Positions 52,400-61,747 of a stretch of DNA of 64,000 nt are shown here, piece by piece. The position numbers and the translations under genes were made by a program. Location: the NCBI GenBank assembly GCA_031366605.1, contig JANLOO010000034.1:72673-136672 (forward strand), written 5' to 3'. Source of the DNA: CALMEC01 sp031366605. Its GTDB lineage: Bacteria > Actinomycetota > Thermoleophilia > Miltoncostaeales > Miltoncostaeaceae. Position 1 is the stretch's first letter; every line of letters begins with the position of its first letter. The notes beneath the pieces were generated by a model. The model was given only the letters and a program-made list of their open reading frames with translations. It ran no database searches and was not told where the DNA came from.

Positions 52400-53290
52400 T
52401 CAGTCCTTGGTCACGAACTTGGTCGGTTTGCTGGCGCAGTCCCTGATGACGCCGCCGGTCGCGGTGTCCGTCTCGATGAACCCCGCCGTCATCGTGGCCT
52501 TGATGATCGCGCCGACTCGCCGCCCGACGACCTTGGCCCGGTACTGGCGGGTCATGCCCGATTTGGTGTTGGCAAACGGCTTGTACGCGAACGACTTGCC
52601 GAAGTTGCCGTTGGGCTTGATGATCACCGCGCCCTCGACGAAGTCGGCCTCGAAGTGCGTGGCCAGGGTTTCTGGCTTGGCGGCCGGGCCGAGTGTGCAT
52701 GTTCCCTCCCAGTCCCAACGAATGCGCTTGACCTGGGTGCCCGCAGGATTCAGCCTGACCAGCGTCGGCTGGCGCGCACCGACGGTCAGGCCACCAAACG
52801 TGGCTTTCTCGACGGCCTTGTACTTGAGCGCCGGCGACGGGCAGGTCCGAATGATCTGCCCTGCGGCGTCCGTCTCGAGCAGCGTCGCCTTCAACGTCCC
52901 GACCATCGTGCCGCCGACACGGTGGCCCGCGAAGCTGTAGGTGAACCGCCGTTGGATCGCACCCTCGACCTTGTTCGCCGCGAACTGCGTCTTCCAGGCG
53001 CCCTGCTTGTTGATGGGATACCCGCCCCGGTACTCGATCCACGCCGTGGTTTTGGACGTGGTCGGCGTGGCCGCCGGACCCGGCGTGCAGTCCGCTTGCC
53101 AACCGAACGCGAGCTTTGCAACGCGGTTGCGGGCCGGTGTCACCTCGATCGTCACCACCTCGAACTGTGCGGTCTCAGCAACGTAGACCACGCCTTGTTT
53201 CGGCACAGTCGCCGCTGAGCCGACCGACGCTGCGAACATCGCGCTTCCAACCGCGGCCAGCATCGTGATGCGGCGCACCCACTTCGACAT
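52400..53290 (-). CDS. Secreted protein of unknown function
   Basis: AAGGAGG lies five bases before ATG 53290. The 296-aa product has a signal peptide (ITMLAAVGSAMFAASVGSAA). Two similar beta-rich halves follow: DCTPGPAATPTTSKTTAWIE and TCTLGPAAKPETLATHFEAD each precede a hydrophobic block (RRFTYSFAGHRVGGTMVGTL; KSFAYKPFANTKSGMTRQYR). So it is an internal duplication. No known family. Confidence 0.75.
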   Translation of the reverse strand: MSKWVRRITMLAAVGSAMFAASVGSAATVPKQGVVYVAETAQFEVVTIEVTPARNRVAKLAFGWQADCTPGPAATPTTSKTTAWIEYRGGYPINKQGAWKTQFAANKVEGAIQRRFTYSFAGHRVGGTMVGTLKATLLETDAAGQIIRTCPSPALKYKAVEKATFGGLTVGARQPTLVRLNPAGTQVKRIRWDWEGTCTLGPAAKPETLATHFEADFVEGAVIIKPNGNFGKSFAYKPFANTKSGMTRQYRAKVVGRRVGAIIKATMTAGFIETDTATGGVIRDCASKPTKFVTKD

Positions 53291-53428
53291 GTCGTCCTCC
53301 TTGAGACGGGAATGCAGCATCCTATTCGGCGGGGAAGATGCTCCAGGAGGGCCGGCGCCGGATCGCACCACGACAGCGATCAGCCGGCACCGCGTATGCG
53401 GCACCGGCTGGCTCGACATGCATGGGGG

Positions 53429-54547
53429 TCAGTGAGAGCTCTTGGCGGTAGGCGCGTTCTTGGTGCGAAGCAGGCCAACCGCACCTTTTGCGACGTTGGT
53501 GAACTCGTGCGTGACGAAGGGGTAGACCCCTTCCTCGTCGAGGCGGAACTCGGCGACCGCCCCCTGCGAGACCGCAAGGTTGAGCGTCTGGTTGCCGCGG
53601 GTCAGGTTCTCGGGGTAGATCCCGTCGATCCATGCCTTGTCGAACATCGTGCCCACGACGTGGAACGCTGACCAGGTGTTGGGGCCCGCGGCCAGCACGA
53701 ACACGCGGATCCGCTTGCCGCGATTGACGGTGATGGGATGCTCTTTGTATTGCCCCGCGTACCCGTTGAAGGCCACCACGTCCGGGGTATTCGCCATGAG
53801 CTTGGCGTCGTCGGCCGTCGCTCCCGGCGTCGCGCCGACGTAGAACTCGCTTTGGACGAACGCCAGCTCGCGATCTACGGGCGGCAGCCCACCCTTGGGC
53901 TCGACGATGATCATCCCGTACATCCCGTTGGCGATGTGATGGACAACGGGAGCCGTGCCGCAGTGGTACATGAACACACCAGGTGATGTCGCGACGAACG
54001 CGAAGCTGAAGCTCTCGCCCGGGGCGACGTCACGGAAGGCCCGATTCGGGGCGATGCGCGCGGCGTGGAAGTCGATCGAGTGCGGGATCGTCGCCTTGTT
54101 GTTGATCGTGACCTGCACCTTGTCGCCGACACGGACTCGGATGGCCGGCCCCGGAACCTGATCGCCGAAGGTCCAAACCGTCACGACCTTGCCTTTGGCG
54201 ATCTCCACCTTCTTCTCGGTCATGTCCAGCGTGATCCGCTGAACGCCGGGGTGGTAGACCGGGGCATCAGGTGACTGCGTGTTTCGGACCACGCCCTCGG
54301 GCAGGGGCGTCTCGGCGGTTCCTGTGGGTGCCGACACCGGCGTCGCGTTGCGGGCCTGGGTCGTGGTGTGGGCCTGGGTCGTCGTCGACGCCGGTGTGGC
54401 GGCGGCCGCGACGGCGGCCGGGCCGGCTGCGCTGCCCGCGCGACCGGGCTTGGCCGGCGCACCGACGATCAGCGCGGTCGCGACGACTGCGGAGCCGACG
54501 GCACCCAGCGTGAGGCCTCGTCCGAACCATCCACCTGGCAGTTTCAT
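53429..54547 (-). CDS. nirK: Two-domain copper oxidase of the nitrite reductase type (NirK-like)
   Basis: ATG 54547 gives 372 residues with a signal peptide and an Ala/Thr linker. All copper ligands of NirK can be placed: H156, C196, H204 and M209 for type 1; H161, H195 and H347 for type 2. The catalytic aspartate (D159 in HSIDFH) and histidine (H296 in SAFHVVG) are also present. NirK reduces nitrite to NO in the periplasm or outside the membrane. Other two-domain multicopper oxidases share the fold, but the Asp/His pair favours nitrite reductase. It is divergent from an Fe-S-type regulator. Confidence 0.75.
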   Translation of the reverse strand: MKLPGGWFGRGLTLGAVGSAVVATALIVGAPAKPGRAGSAAGPAAVAAAATPASTTTQAHTTTQARNATPVSAPTGTAETPLPEGVVRNTQSPDAPVYHPGVQRITLDMTEKKVEIAKGKVVTVWTFGDQVPGPAIRVRVGDKVQVTINNKATIPHSIDFHAARIAPNRAFRDVAPGESFSFAFVATSPGVFMYHCGTAPVVHHIANGMYGMIIVEPKGGLPPVDRELAFVQSEFYVGATPGATADDAKLMANTPDVVAFNGYAGQYKEHPITVNRGKRIRVFVLAAGPNTWSAFHVVGTMFDKAWIDGIYPENLTRGNQTLNLAVSQGAVAEFRLDEEGVYPFVTHEFTNVAKGAVGLLRTKNAPTAKSSH

Positions 54548-54580
54548 GTCGAGCTCCTCCCCTTGCAATTTCTCTTCCTA

Positions 54581-54595
54581 ATGTAGTAATTACAT
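54581..54595. promoter_or_regulatory. Candidate operator between nirK and its regulator
   Basis: ATGTA-GTAAT-TACAT is an inverted repeat in an A+T-rich stretch within the 81-bp region between the divergent nirK-like and regulator genes. Its position is right for a site controlling both. Confidence 0.55.
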
Positions 54596-54628
54596 CAGCC
54601 CATGTTTTTTACTAGAAGAGTGTGAGAA

Positions 54629-55360
54629 ATGACGAACATCCCGATCACACGTGACAAAGGTCCCCCGATTGGCACACGCCACCCGGCGCGGGCTCCGACA
54701 CCCGCGGAGGTGCTCGCCCAGCCATCACGCCGGCGCATCGCCGAAGCACTCGCGGCGGCGCCTGTGGGCTTGACACCGTTCGAGCTCGCCGATTCAGTGG
54801 GCCTCCATCACAACGCCGTGCGTCGACACCTGGACGTCCTGGCGCGCGCCGGGGTCGTCGCGTCGGAGCGGGAGGCGGCGGCAGGTCGGCCAGGCCGGCC
54901 GAGCCGCCGCTATCGACTCATCGCCCTGGACGGGCTCGCCGAGGCGGGTCATGGCGAACTCGTGCGCCTCTTACTGGAACTGGTACGTCGGACCGGTGCC
55001 GGCGAACGCGAGGTCGAGGACTTCGGTCGTGACGAGGGACGCTTGATGGGCCGTGACGGCGAGGGGATCGCGAAGTTGGTTCAGACGCTCGCCGGACTCG
55101 GGTTTGCGCCGGATGACGTCACGCCGGACGCGGCCCGTCTGACCGGAGAACTCGACCTGCGGCTGCGCCGCTGCCCGTTCGCGGCGGCAGTCCTGGCCGA
55201 GGGTGGCGCCCTGGTGTGTGCGCTGCACCGCGGACTGACGCTCGGGGTGCTCGACGTGGCGGCGCCCGACGCGTACCTGGCCGGGTTCGAGATCAAAGAT
55301 CCGATCACGGCGGGGTGTCGCGTCCACGTTCGCGGCGTGCCGTCACCGTCCCCGAAATGA
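54629..55360 (+). CDS. SufR-like winged-helix regulator with three conserved cysteines
   Basis: The 243-aa protein has an N-terminal HTH (PSRRRIAEALAAAPVGLTPFELADSVGLHHNAVRRHLDVLARAG) and a C-terminal domain with C182 (RCPF), C197 (CALHRG) and C230 (AGCRVH). C-P-F, then C-x2-H, then G-C is the pattern of SufR-type regulators that hold an iron-sulfur cluster. It therefore may sense NO, oxygen or iron-sulfur status and control the divergent nirK-like gene. The link is inferred from position. Confidence 0.75.
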   Translation: MTNIPITRDKGPPIGTRHPARAPTPAEVLAQPSRRRIAEALAAAPVGLTPFELADSVGLHHNAVRRHLDVLARAGVVASEREAAAGRPGRPSRRYRLIALDGLAEAGHGELVRLLLELVRRTGAGEREVEDFGRDEGRLMGRDGEGIAKLVQTLAGLGFAPDDVTPDAARLTGELDLRLRRCPFAAAVLAEGGALVCALHRGLTLGVLDVAAPDAYLAGFEIKDPITAGCRVHVRGVPSPSPK

Positions 55361-55362
55361 CG

Positions 55363-55396
55363 CCGGCCCCGCCCCCCGATGAGGGGACGGGGCCGG
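55363..55396. terminator. Bidirectional stem-loop terminator
   Basis: CCGGCCCCG (55363-55371) and CGGGGCCGG (55388-55396) form a perfect 9-bp stem, extended inward by CCCC/GGGG. It lies between the convergent regulator and nitroreductase genes, 2 bases after one stop and 24 before the other. Confidence 0.75.
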
Positions 55397-55420
55397 GTCA
55401 CGCTCAGTGCGTCGCGTCGG

Positions 55421-56431
55421 CTACGAGAGGTACTTGCTCGTGTCGATGCCGTGCTCCGCCATCAGCTTCTGGAACGTCTCGCGCATCTCGTCGGGGTAGT
55501 CCGGAAGGCCACCCTCGGCGAGGACCTGCTCGGCCCGCGCACGGATGTTGGGACCGAAGTCCCAGTCGTCGTCGTTCATCAGACGCTTGACTTCCTTCTC
55601 GGGCCACGAGACGACGCCCGGGTCACGGCTGAACTGCGCCGCGAGCGCGTCGATCTCCTCGATACGGCCGGCGACCGGGGCCTGCTCCTGGATCATGCCC
55701 TTGCCCTCGAGCGCCGACTTGAGGTCGGCGTCCATCGGGTACGGGTTGCCGTAGCTGTCCTTCGAGAAGAGCTTCTCGAACTTGATGCGGGGACGCTGAC
55801 CACCGGCATCGGCCTTCTCGAGCGGGTAGCCCAAGACCATGCCCCACGTCATCTTGAGGTTCGGGCCGAGCCCGAACGCCTTCTCGACCCCGCCCGGCTT
55901 GCGGCCGAACGCGAGGAGGCACGAACCGACGCCGAGCGCCGAAGCCGCAACGGTGGCCTGGCCGACGGCCTGGCCGGTCTCGAACCGAAGCAGCGTGTCC
56001 GTGCGCTCGACCGGGAAGCTCATGAGGCGCGGCACGGTCTGCGTCATCGTGAACTCGTAGTTCCAGCCGTGGTACTTGGAGAGCGCGCCGGAGAGCGCGA
56101 GACTCGACAGACCGTCGTTGGCGCGGCCGTACCAGGCGTGCAGGTTGGTCAGCCAGAAGACCAAGTGCGACGCCTGGTTGATCATCTGGACGTTGAACCC
56201 GGAGACGCACTCCTCGATCTCGTCCCAGAGGTCGCAGGTCTCCTTCTGGATGACGATGGCCTCGGTGGCGTTGATGTTGCCCTGACAGGACGCCATCCGC
56301 GCTGACTGGAGGATCGTCTGAATCTTCCAGTCCTCAACCTTGCGCGCAGGGTCGTAGTACCGGATGGTCCGGCGATCACCGATCGCCTGAAGGACGGAAA
56401 CGTCAGGAATATCGGATGCAGAAACGGACAT
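55421..56431 (-). CDS. Nitroreductase family protein
   Basis: The 336-aa flavoprotein has the nitroreductase start (DRRTIRYYDPARKVEDWKIQ, ILQSARMASCQGNINA), a long central insert and WGMVLGYPLEKAD near residue 216. It is longer than minimal nitroreductases (about 200 aa) and resembles the larger group with a C-terminal extension of about 100 residues. Its codon choice is almost entirely C/G-ending with many TTC/AAG/GAG, as in highly expressed genes. Confidence 0.82.
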   Translation of the reverse strand: MSVSASDIPDVSVLQAIGDRRTIRYYDPARKVEDWKIQTILQSARMASCQGNINATEAIVIQKETCDLWDEIEECVSGFNVQMINQASHLVFWLTNLHAWYGRANDGLSSLALSGALSKYHGWNYEFTMTQTVPRLMSFPVERTDTLLRFETGQAVGQATVAASALGVGSCLLAFGRKPGGVEKAFGLGPNLKMTWGMVLGYPLEKADAGGQRPRIKFEKLFSKDSYGNPYPMDADLKSALEGKGMIQEQAPVAGRIEEIDALAAQFSRDPGVVSWPEKEVKRLMNDDDWDFGPNIRARAEQVLAEGGLPDYPDEMRETFQKLMAEHGIDTSKYLS

Positions 56432-56643
56432 GAGACCCCCTGGTCGGCTTCATCGCTGGAACAGAACGGATGGGCGGCGCGGTGCGCCTGCCGCGGGCAA
56501 TCTAACTGACGCACGGCCCCTTGCACATAGGCCCCGAAAAAAGTCGTTACGGTGGTCCGATGCGACAAACCGTGGTGAGACGAGTGTCCCCATGGCCGGC
56601 AAGGGGTATCTTCCTTCGTCTCAGATGGCTATCGTCCCGCCCC

Positions 56644-57006
56644 ATGCCGAAACTACTTTTCATCACAGCCCCCACAGAGGTCGTGCTCAACAAGGAAGGC
56701 GCCGTCCGATTCCCCGGATCTGACGCCGCCGTCCAGGAGCTGACCGCCGCAGGGTGGGACGTCACCGTCTGCTCCCCCGATTGGCCGGAGCCCCTCGAGC
56801 GCGCGAAGGAGATCAAGCCCGACGCCGCGCTCGTCGCGACCTACAAGCGGGTGCCGCGTTCGCGCGATGCCGCGTCGATGCTCGCCCGCATGGGTGACGG
56901 GATCCCGGTCTACACAGTCGGAGTGCTGCAGAAGGACGAGGCGTTCCGCACGATGGCGCCCAGCGTCGGCGTCCTGCGCAACCTGGGCGAGCTCCCCCTC
57001 CCCTAG
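56644..57006 (+). CDS. Small cytoplasmic protein of unknown function
   Basis: ATG 56644 gives 120 residues with an alpha/beta pattern (KLLFITAPTEVVLNKEGAV, AAGWDVTVCSPDW, PDAALVATYKRVPRSRDAAS, IPVYTVGVLQKDEAF), like a small Rossmann or receiver-like fold without phosphate or nucleotide motifs. It is 208 bases upstream of the oxidoreductase. Function unknown. Confidence 0.65.
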   Translation: MPKLLFITAPTEVVLNKEGAVRFPGSDAAVQELTAAGWDVTVCSPDWPEPLERAKEIKPDAALVATYKRVPRSRDAASMLARMGDGIPVYTVGVLQKDEAFRTMAPSVGVLRNLGELPLP

Positions 57007-57213
57007 CTTCGCCCGGGTTCCAGAGCGTCGCATTCGCAGCGCCGCGTTCCCTGGTCTGGGAGCGCGGAGCCTCGTCGCCGTGCCCGACCGCGCTGATCGC
57101 GCTAGCCTGACAAGCATCGCCATGCAACATCGGACACCATCATCGGGATGCGTATCGCGCTCCTGTCTCGCGTGTCGTCAGACCCCGGGCCCGCCGATCA
57201 CATCTGAGTCGGC

Positions 57214-60200
57214 ATGACGACGCAGGCCATCCGCGAGACCGCCTCACCGGCAGCCGGGCCGGGGCTCCTTCGGGCACATGGCCGTGCGGTGCTCAGCGGC
57301 AACGAGCTGATCGTCAAGGGTGCGCTCGAGGCCGGGGTATCGCTCATCACCGGGTATCCGGGCTCGCCGGTGGCTGACGTGTTCCTGATCTGCGAGGAGC
57401 ACGCGACGGCGTTGACCGAGCTGGGCGTCGAAGCCATCCTGGCCAACAACGAGGCGCAGAGCGCCGCGATGCTCAACGGCGCCCGCCAGGTGCCCGGGTC
57501 GCGGTCGATGGCGGTCTTCAAGAGCGTCGGCGGGTACGTGGCTCTGGATGCCCTTGCCATCGCCAACTCGTCTGAGGCCGCCGAGCATGCAGCTGCGGTG
57601 GTCGTCGTGGGCGACGACACGATGAGTTCGTCCACACAGGTCGGGGCTGACAGCCGCATCACCATGAGTGCCGGACGGATCCCGGTCTTCGAGCCCGCTA
57701 CGTCGCAGGAGCTCAAGGACCTGGTCCGACTGGCGTTCGACCTGTCAGCGGAGAGCGGCTTGATCGTGGCGGTCATGGTCACGACGACCCAGGCGGACGG
57801 GACCGCCGTCGTCGACCTGGCGCCCAACCTGAGTCCCCAGGTCGGCCCACTGCACCGCGTGAGCATTGACACGCGCACGGCGCACCCGGATCGCAGCGTG
57901 TCGCTGCCGCCGTACACAACCGCGCTCGAGGACGACATCCTGCACCGGCGGTTCCCCGCGTTGCACGCAGCGGCCGCAGCACACGGGCTCAACCGGGTCG
58001 AGCATCCGCGACAGGGTGCGCCGTTGGGGATCGTCACCGCCGGCGCCGCATATCCGCTGCTTCGCCACGCCCTGAACGCGTTGGGCATCGATGGCCAGAT
58101 TCCGATCCTGCGGCTCGCGTTGACATGGCCGCTCGATCCCGAGCCGGTTCGTGCCTTCGCGGACACGGTCGATGACATCGTGGTGTTCGAAGAGCGGGCG
58201 CCGCACCTGGAGGATCAGGTGCGCACCGCGCTCGAAGGCCGGCGACAGTCGGTATGGGGCAAACATCTGCCCGGCGGTGCGAACGGCCCGCCGGAAGGGC
58301 CGGGAATGGAGCCGGAGGTCGCCGTCGCGGCAGTGGCCCGGCTCGTGACGGCACGGCCCGGGGCCTTCGCCGCCGACGCCGTCCAGCGCGCCGCGACGGT
58401 CCTGCAGACGACGACGCTCGGGGCGCTCCCCATCGTCGCTCGCACCCCCACGTTCTGCGCCGGGTGTCCCCACCGCGGAACCAGCAACCCCATGAGCGAG
58501 CTGCGCAAGCGCCTGCGCGACCCCCAGTACATGAAGAAGGTCCACGACCGCGAGCCCATCGACGTGATCGCCCACGGCGGCATCGGGTGCTACTCGATGA
58601 ACTATCTGCCGCCGTTCAGCGAGATGGACAACCTGTCCGCGATGGGACTCGGGGGAGCGACAGGCGCCGGCGCTGCACCGCTGGTCACCAACAAGCACTA
58701 CACGCTGGTCGGCGACGGGACGTTCTTTCATAGCGAGATGTCCACGATCACGAATGCGATCAAGCAAAACCAGGACATCTTGTACATCATCCTCGACAAC
58801 AAGAACACGGCCATGACCGGCCATCAGGGGACACCGGCCAGCTCCAGCGATCTGATGGGTCGCCCACAGCACGCGCTCGATATCGAGGAAATCGTGCGCG
58901 GGATGGGTCCGGCGTTCCTGGCACGGTCCAATCCGGATGACCGCGCGTCGCACGTCGCGCTGCTGGAACGCGCGATGCTGATGGACGGCACGCGCGTCGT
59001 GATCGCCGACAAGGAATGCGGTATCACGTTCAACCGCCGGATCCGCCGCGAGCGTGACGCGGTGGTGCGCGCCAAGGGGTACCTGCCCAAGGTGACGCGC
59101 TACAACATCGCCGAAGAGGTGTGCGAGAGCTGTCGCGAGTGCACGACCGCCACCGGCTGTCCGGGGCTCGCGGTCGTCGACACGCCGCTGGGCGAGAAGA
59201 TCGCCATCGACGGCGAGGTCTGCGTCGACGACGGCTATTGCGCCAAGATCAAGGCCTGCCCCAGTTTCGAGCTGGTCACCGTCACACGCACACAGGCGCC
59301 GGCCGACCTGGCGCAAGTGGATTCGTCACTGCCCGCCGATCCCGAGATCCCGACAGCGGGACCTGACGGGTACTCGGTCTACATGGGCGGCGTCGGCGGA
59401 CTCGGCATCGGCGTCGTGTCCCGGATCCTGACCGAGGCGGCCGCGCAGGCGTTCCAGGAGGTCGACACCTACCACAAGAAGGGCCTGGCCCAACGTGGCG
59501 GCGGCGTGTTCTGCGACATGGTGATGCACGACGGCGCGCGTGTGCGAACCCCCTTGATCCAGGATGGTCACGCGGACCTGATCCTGGGACTCGAAGGCAT
59601 CGAGGGCCTGCGCGCGATGAGTAAGGCGTCACCGGAACGATCCGCCGCCGTCATCAACATCGCGACGCGCCCCACCACCACGATGTTGATGGGAGAGACC
59701 TCGGCGCCGGACGACATCGCCGCGCTCGCCCGGGAGCGCACGCGAGACGGCGGCCTGCTCGCGCTCGACTTCGCGTCGGCGTGCGAGTCGGCCCTGGGTG
59801 ATCGCATCTACGCCAACGTCGCGCTGCTCGGAGCCGCATGGCAGCGCGGGTTTCTGCCAATTCCCCGCAGCGCGCTCGAAGACGCCATCGGCAGCATCAC
59901 GGGACGGCGATCGGCGGCCAACCTGGCGGCGTTCAACCTGGGACGACGTCTGGCCGAGCAGGCGCCGACGCCGGCCGTTCCGCCGACGGCGACCGAGCTG
60001 GTCGAGCGCGAGGCGGGCTGGATTGCCCGCGACGACGACCGCACGGCGTTTGTCGCGATGATCGACCGCGCCCGTGCCTGCGGCCTGGATGACACGCTCC
60101 TCGCGATGCTCGCGCCGCGACTGCCCGAACTCGTGGCATGGGGCGGGCTTGGCCACGCGACGCAGTACCTCGATCTGGTCGAACAGGTCCACGAGCACAC

Positions 60201-60690
60201 CTCCGCGCACACTGCGGCGGCGATCCACAACCTGCACCGCACGATGTGCATCAAAGACGAGGTGTTCGTCGCCCATCAGCTGACGACCGCCAAGAAGTAC
60301 GCGCGTGACCGGGAGCGCTACGGCGTCGACGGAACCCGCGGCGACCGCATCAGCTACGTGCACCTCAACCGGCCGGCGTTCGCGATTCTGGGCCGCGAGA
60401 TCGAGTTCGACATGAAGACCAAGGACTGGATGCTGCGGCTGATCCGCCGGGCGCGGTTTCTGCGCCGCCTGATGCCTGCCTGGCATACGCGGGAGCGGGC
60501 CTTCCGCGATTGGTACGAGCGGGACGTGGTCGGCGCGGTGGTCAGCGGCAGGCTGACCGGGGCCGCCGCCGACGAGGCCCTTCGCCTGCCCGAAAAGGTC
60601 ACGGGGTTCCGTCAGGTTCGCTACCCCAAAGAAGACACCGCCTACGCGCGCTTTGCCGCGCTCATCGAGTCGGCGAGGACCAGCGCGTAG
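57214..60690 (+). CDS. Fused indolepyruvate:ferredoxin oxidoreductase (alpha-beta)
   Basis: The 1158-residue enzyme has the pyruvate-ferredoxin-oxidoreductase N-terminal domain (GYPGSPVADVF), then a TPP site (GDGTFFHSE and NKNTAMTGHQG). Two cysteine sets follow (CESCRECTTATGCPG and CVDDGYCAKIKACPS). The gamma domain (MGGVGGLGIGVVSRIL, YHKKGLAQRGGGVF) comes next, with a C-terminal DUF6537-like region. It decarboxylates aryl or branched 2-oxoacids to acyl-CoA, reducing ferredoxin. Together with the amino-acid dehydrogenase and acyl-CoA dehydrogenase downstream it forms an amino-acid catabolic cluster. Confidence 0.93.
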   Translation: MTTQAIRETASPAAGPGLLRAHGRAVLSGNELIVKGALEAGVSLITGYPGSPVADVFLICEEHATALTELGVEAILANNEAQSAAMLNGARQVPGSRSMAVFKSVGGYVALDALAIANSSEAAEHAAAVVVVGDDTMSSSTQVGADSRITMSAGRIPVFEPATSQELKDLVRLAFDLSAESGLIVAVMVTTTQADGTAVVDLAPNLSPQVGPLHRVSIDTRTAHPDRSVSLPPYTTALEDDILHRRFPALHAAAAAHGLNRVEHPRQGAPLGIVTAGAAYPLLRHALNALGIDGQIPILRLALTWPLDPEPVRAFADTVDDIVVFEERAPHLEDQVRTALEGRRQSVWGKHLPGGANGPPEGPGMEPEVAVAAVARLVTARPGAFAADAVQRAATVLQTTTLGALPIVARTPTFCAGCPHRGTSNPMSELRKRLRDPQYMKKVHDREPIDVIAHGGIGCYSMNYLPPFSEMDNLSAMGLGGATGAGAAPLVTNKHYTLVGDGTFFHSEMSTITNAIKQNQDILYIILDNKNTAMTGHQGTPASSSDLMGRPQHALDIEEIVRGMGPAFLARSNPDDRASHVALLERAMLMDGTRVVIADKECGITFNRRIRRERDAVVRAKGYLPKVTRYNIAEEVCESCRECTTATGCPGLAVVDTPLGEKIAIDGEVCVDDGYCAKIKACPSFELVTVTRTQAPADLAQVDSSLPADPEIPTAGPDGYSVYMGGVGGLGIGVVSRILTEAAAQAFQEVDTYHKKGLAQRGGGVFCDMVMHDGARVRTPLIQDGHADLILGLEGIEGLRAMSKASPERSAAVINIATRPTTTMLMGETSAPDDIAALARERTRDGGLLALDFASACESALGDRIYANVALLGAAWQRGFLPIPRSALEDAIGSITGRRSAANLAAFNLGRRLAEQAPTPAVPPTATELVEREAGWIARDDDRTAFVAMIDRARACGLDDTLLAMLAPRLPELVAWGGLGHATQYLDLVEQVHEHTSAHTAAAIHNLHRTMCIKDEVFVAHQLTTAKKYARDRERYGVDGTRGDRISYVHLNRPAFAILGREIEFDMKTKDWMLRLIRRARFLRRLMPAWHTRERAFRDWYERDVVGAVVSGRLTGAAADEALRLPEKVTGFRQVRYPKEDTAYARFAALIESARTSA

Positions 60691-60700
60691 AGTCAGCCAC

Positions 60701-61747
60701 GTGAGAATCGTCGACGAGGCGGTGGGCCCGTACGAGCGGGTCGTCTGGGCGCACGATCCGGCCAGCGGCCTGCAGGCCGTCGTCGCGGTCCACTCCACCG
60801 CGCTCGGCCCGGCGGTTGGCGGCTGCCGGTTCTACCCGTACGTGGATCAGGCCACGGCGACGCTCGACGCGCTGCGCCTGGCTGAGGGCATGACCCTCAA
60901 GTCGTCGGCCGCCGGTCTCAACCTGGGCGGCGGCAAGTCGGTGATCATCGGAGACCCCGCGACGGTCAAGACCCTCGACCTGCTACGGGTGTTCGCCACG
61001 GTGCTCGACCTGCTGGAGGGCCAGTACTACACCGCCGAGGACGTCGGAACCTCGACCGCGGACATGGACTTCTTGCGGACGCTGACTCCGTACGCCCTGG
61101 GCGTCAGCGCCGAGCAGGGCGGCTGCGGCGACCCGTCGCCCTACACCGCCCGCGGCGTCGTCGCTGCCATGCGCGCGGGATGGGAGGCGGCGATTGGGAC
61201 GGCGTCGCTGGCCGGTACGCGAATTGCGATCCAGGGCGCAGCCGGCAAAGTGGGTGGAAGGGTTGCCCGTCTGGTTGCCGCAGAGGGCGCTCAGGTCATG
61301 GTGTCCGATATCGCGGCCGGCCGGGTCGCGGCCCTGGCTGCCGAGATCGGCGGGCAGGTCGTCGCTCCCGACCGCATCCTGACGACCGAGTGCGACATCC
61401 TCTCCCCGTGCGCGATGGGTGGGATCCTGAGCGACGAATCGGTGCCCCGGCTTCGCTGCCGGCTGGTCTGCGGCGCGGCCAACAACCAACTTGAAAACGA
61501 CGAGGCATCTGTGCTGCTGCAGTCACGTGGTATCGACTATGTGCCGGACTTCGTCGCGAACGCGGGCGGCATCATCGCCATCGCCGAGGAGCGCAACGGG
61601 TTCGTTGCCGACCGCGCCAATTCGCTGGCCGACGGCATCGGTGACGTCGTGCGCGCCATCGTCGACGAGGCGCGCGCGGGCGACGAGAGCGCGTTGGTGG
61701 TCGCCCGCCGCCGCGCGGCTCGGCGCATCGCCCAGGTGTCGCAATGA
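60701..61747 (+). CDS. Glu/Leu/Phe/Val dehydrogenase
   Basis: GTG 60701 gives 348 residues. Motifs: VVAVHSTALGPAVGGCRFYPY, MTLKSSAAGLNLGGGKSVII with both catalytic lysines, GTSTADMDFL, RIAIQGAAGKVGGRVA (NAD loop) and ANNQLENDEA. It makes branched or aromatic 2-oxoacids, the substrates of the upstream oxidoreductase. Its stop overlaps the acyl-CoA dehydrogenase start (ATGA). Confidence 0.93.
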   Translation: MRIVDEAVGPYERVVWAHDPASGLQAVVAVHSTALGPAVGGCRFYPYVDQATATLDALRLAEGMTLKSSAAGLNLGGGKSVIIGDPATVKTLDLLRVFATVLDLLEGQYYTAEDVGTSTADMDFLRTLTPYALGVSAEQGGCGDPSPYTARGVVAAMRAGWEAAIGTASLAGTRIAIQGAAGKVGGRVARLVAAEGAQVMVSDIAAGRVAALAAEIGGQVVAPDRILTTECDILSPCAMGGILSDESVPRLRCRLVCGAANNQLENDEASVLLQSRGIDYVPDFVANAGGIIAIAEERNGFVADRANSLADGIGDVVRAIVDEARAGDESALVVARRRAARRIAQVSQ

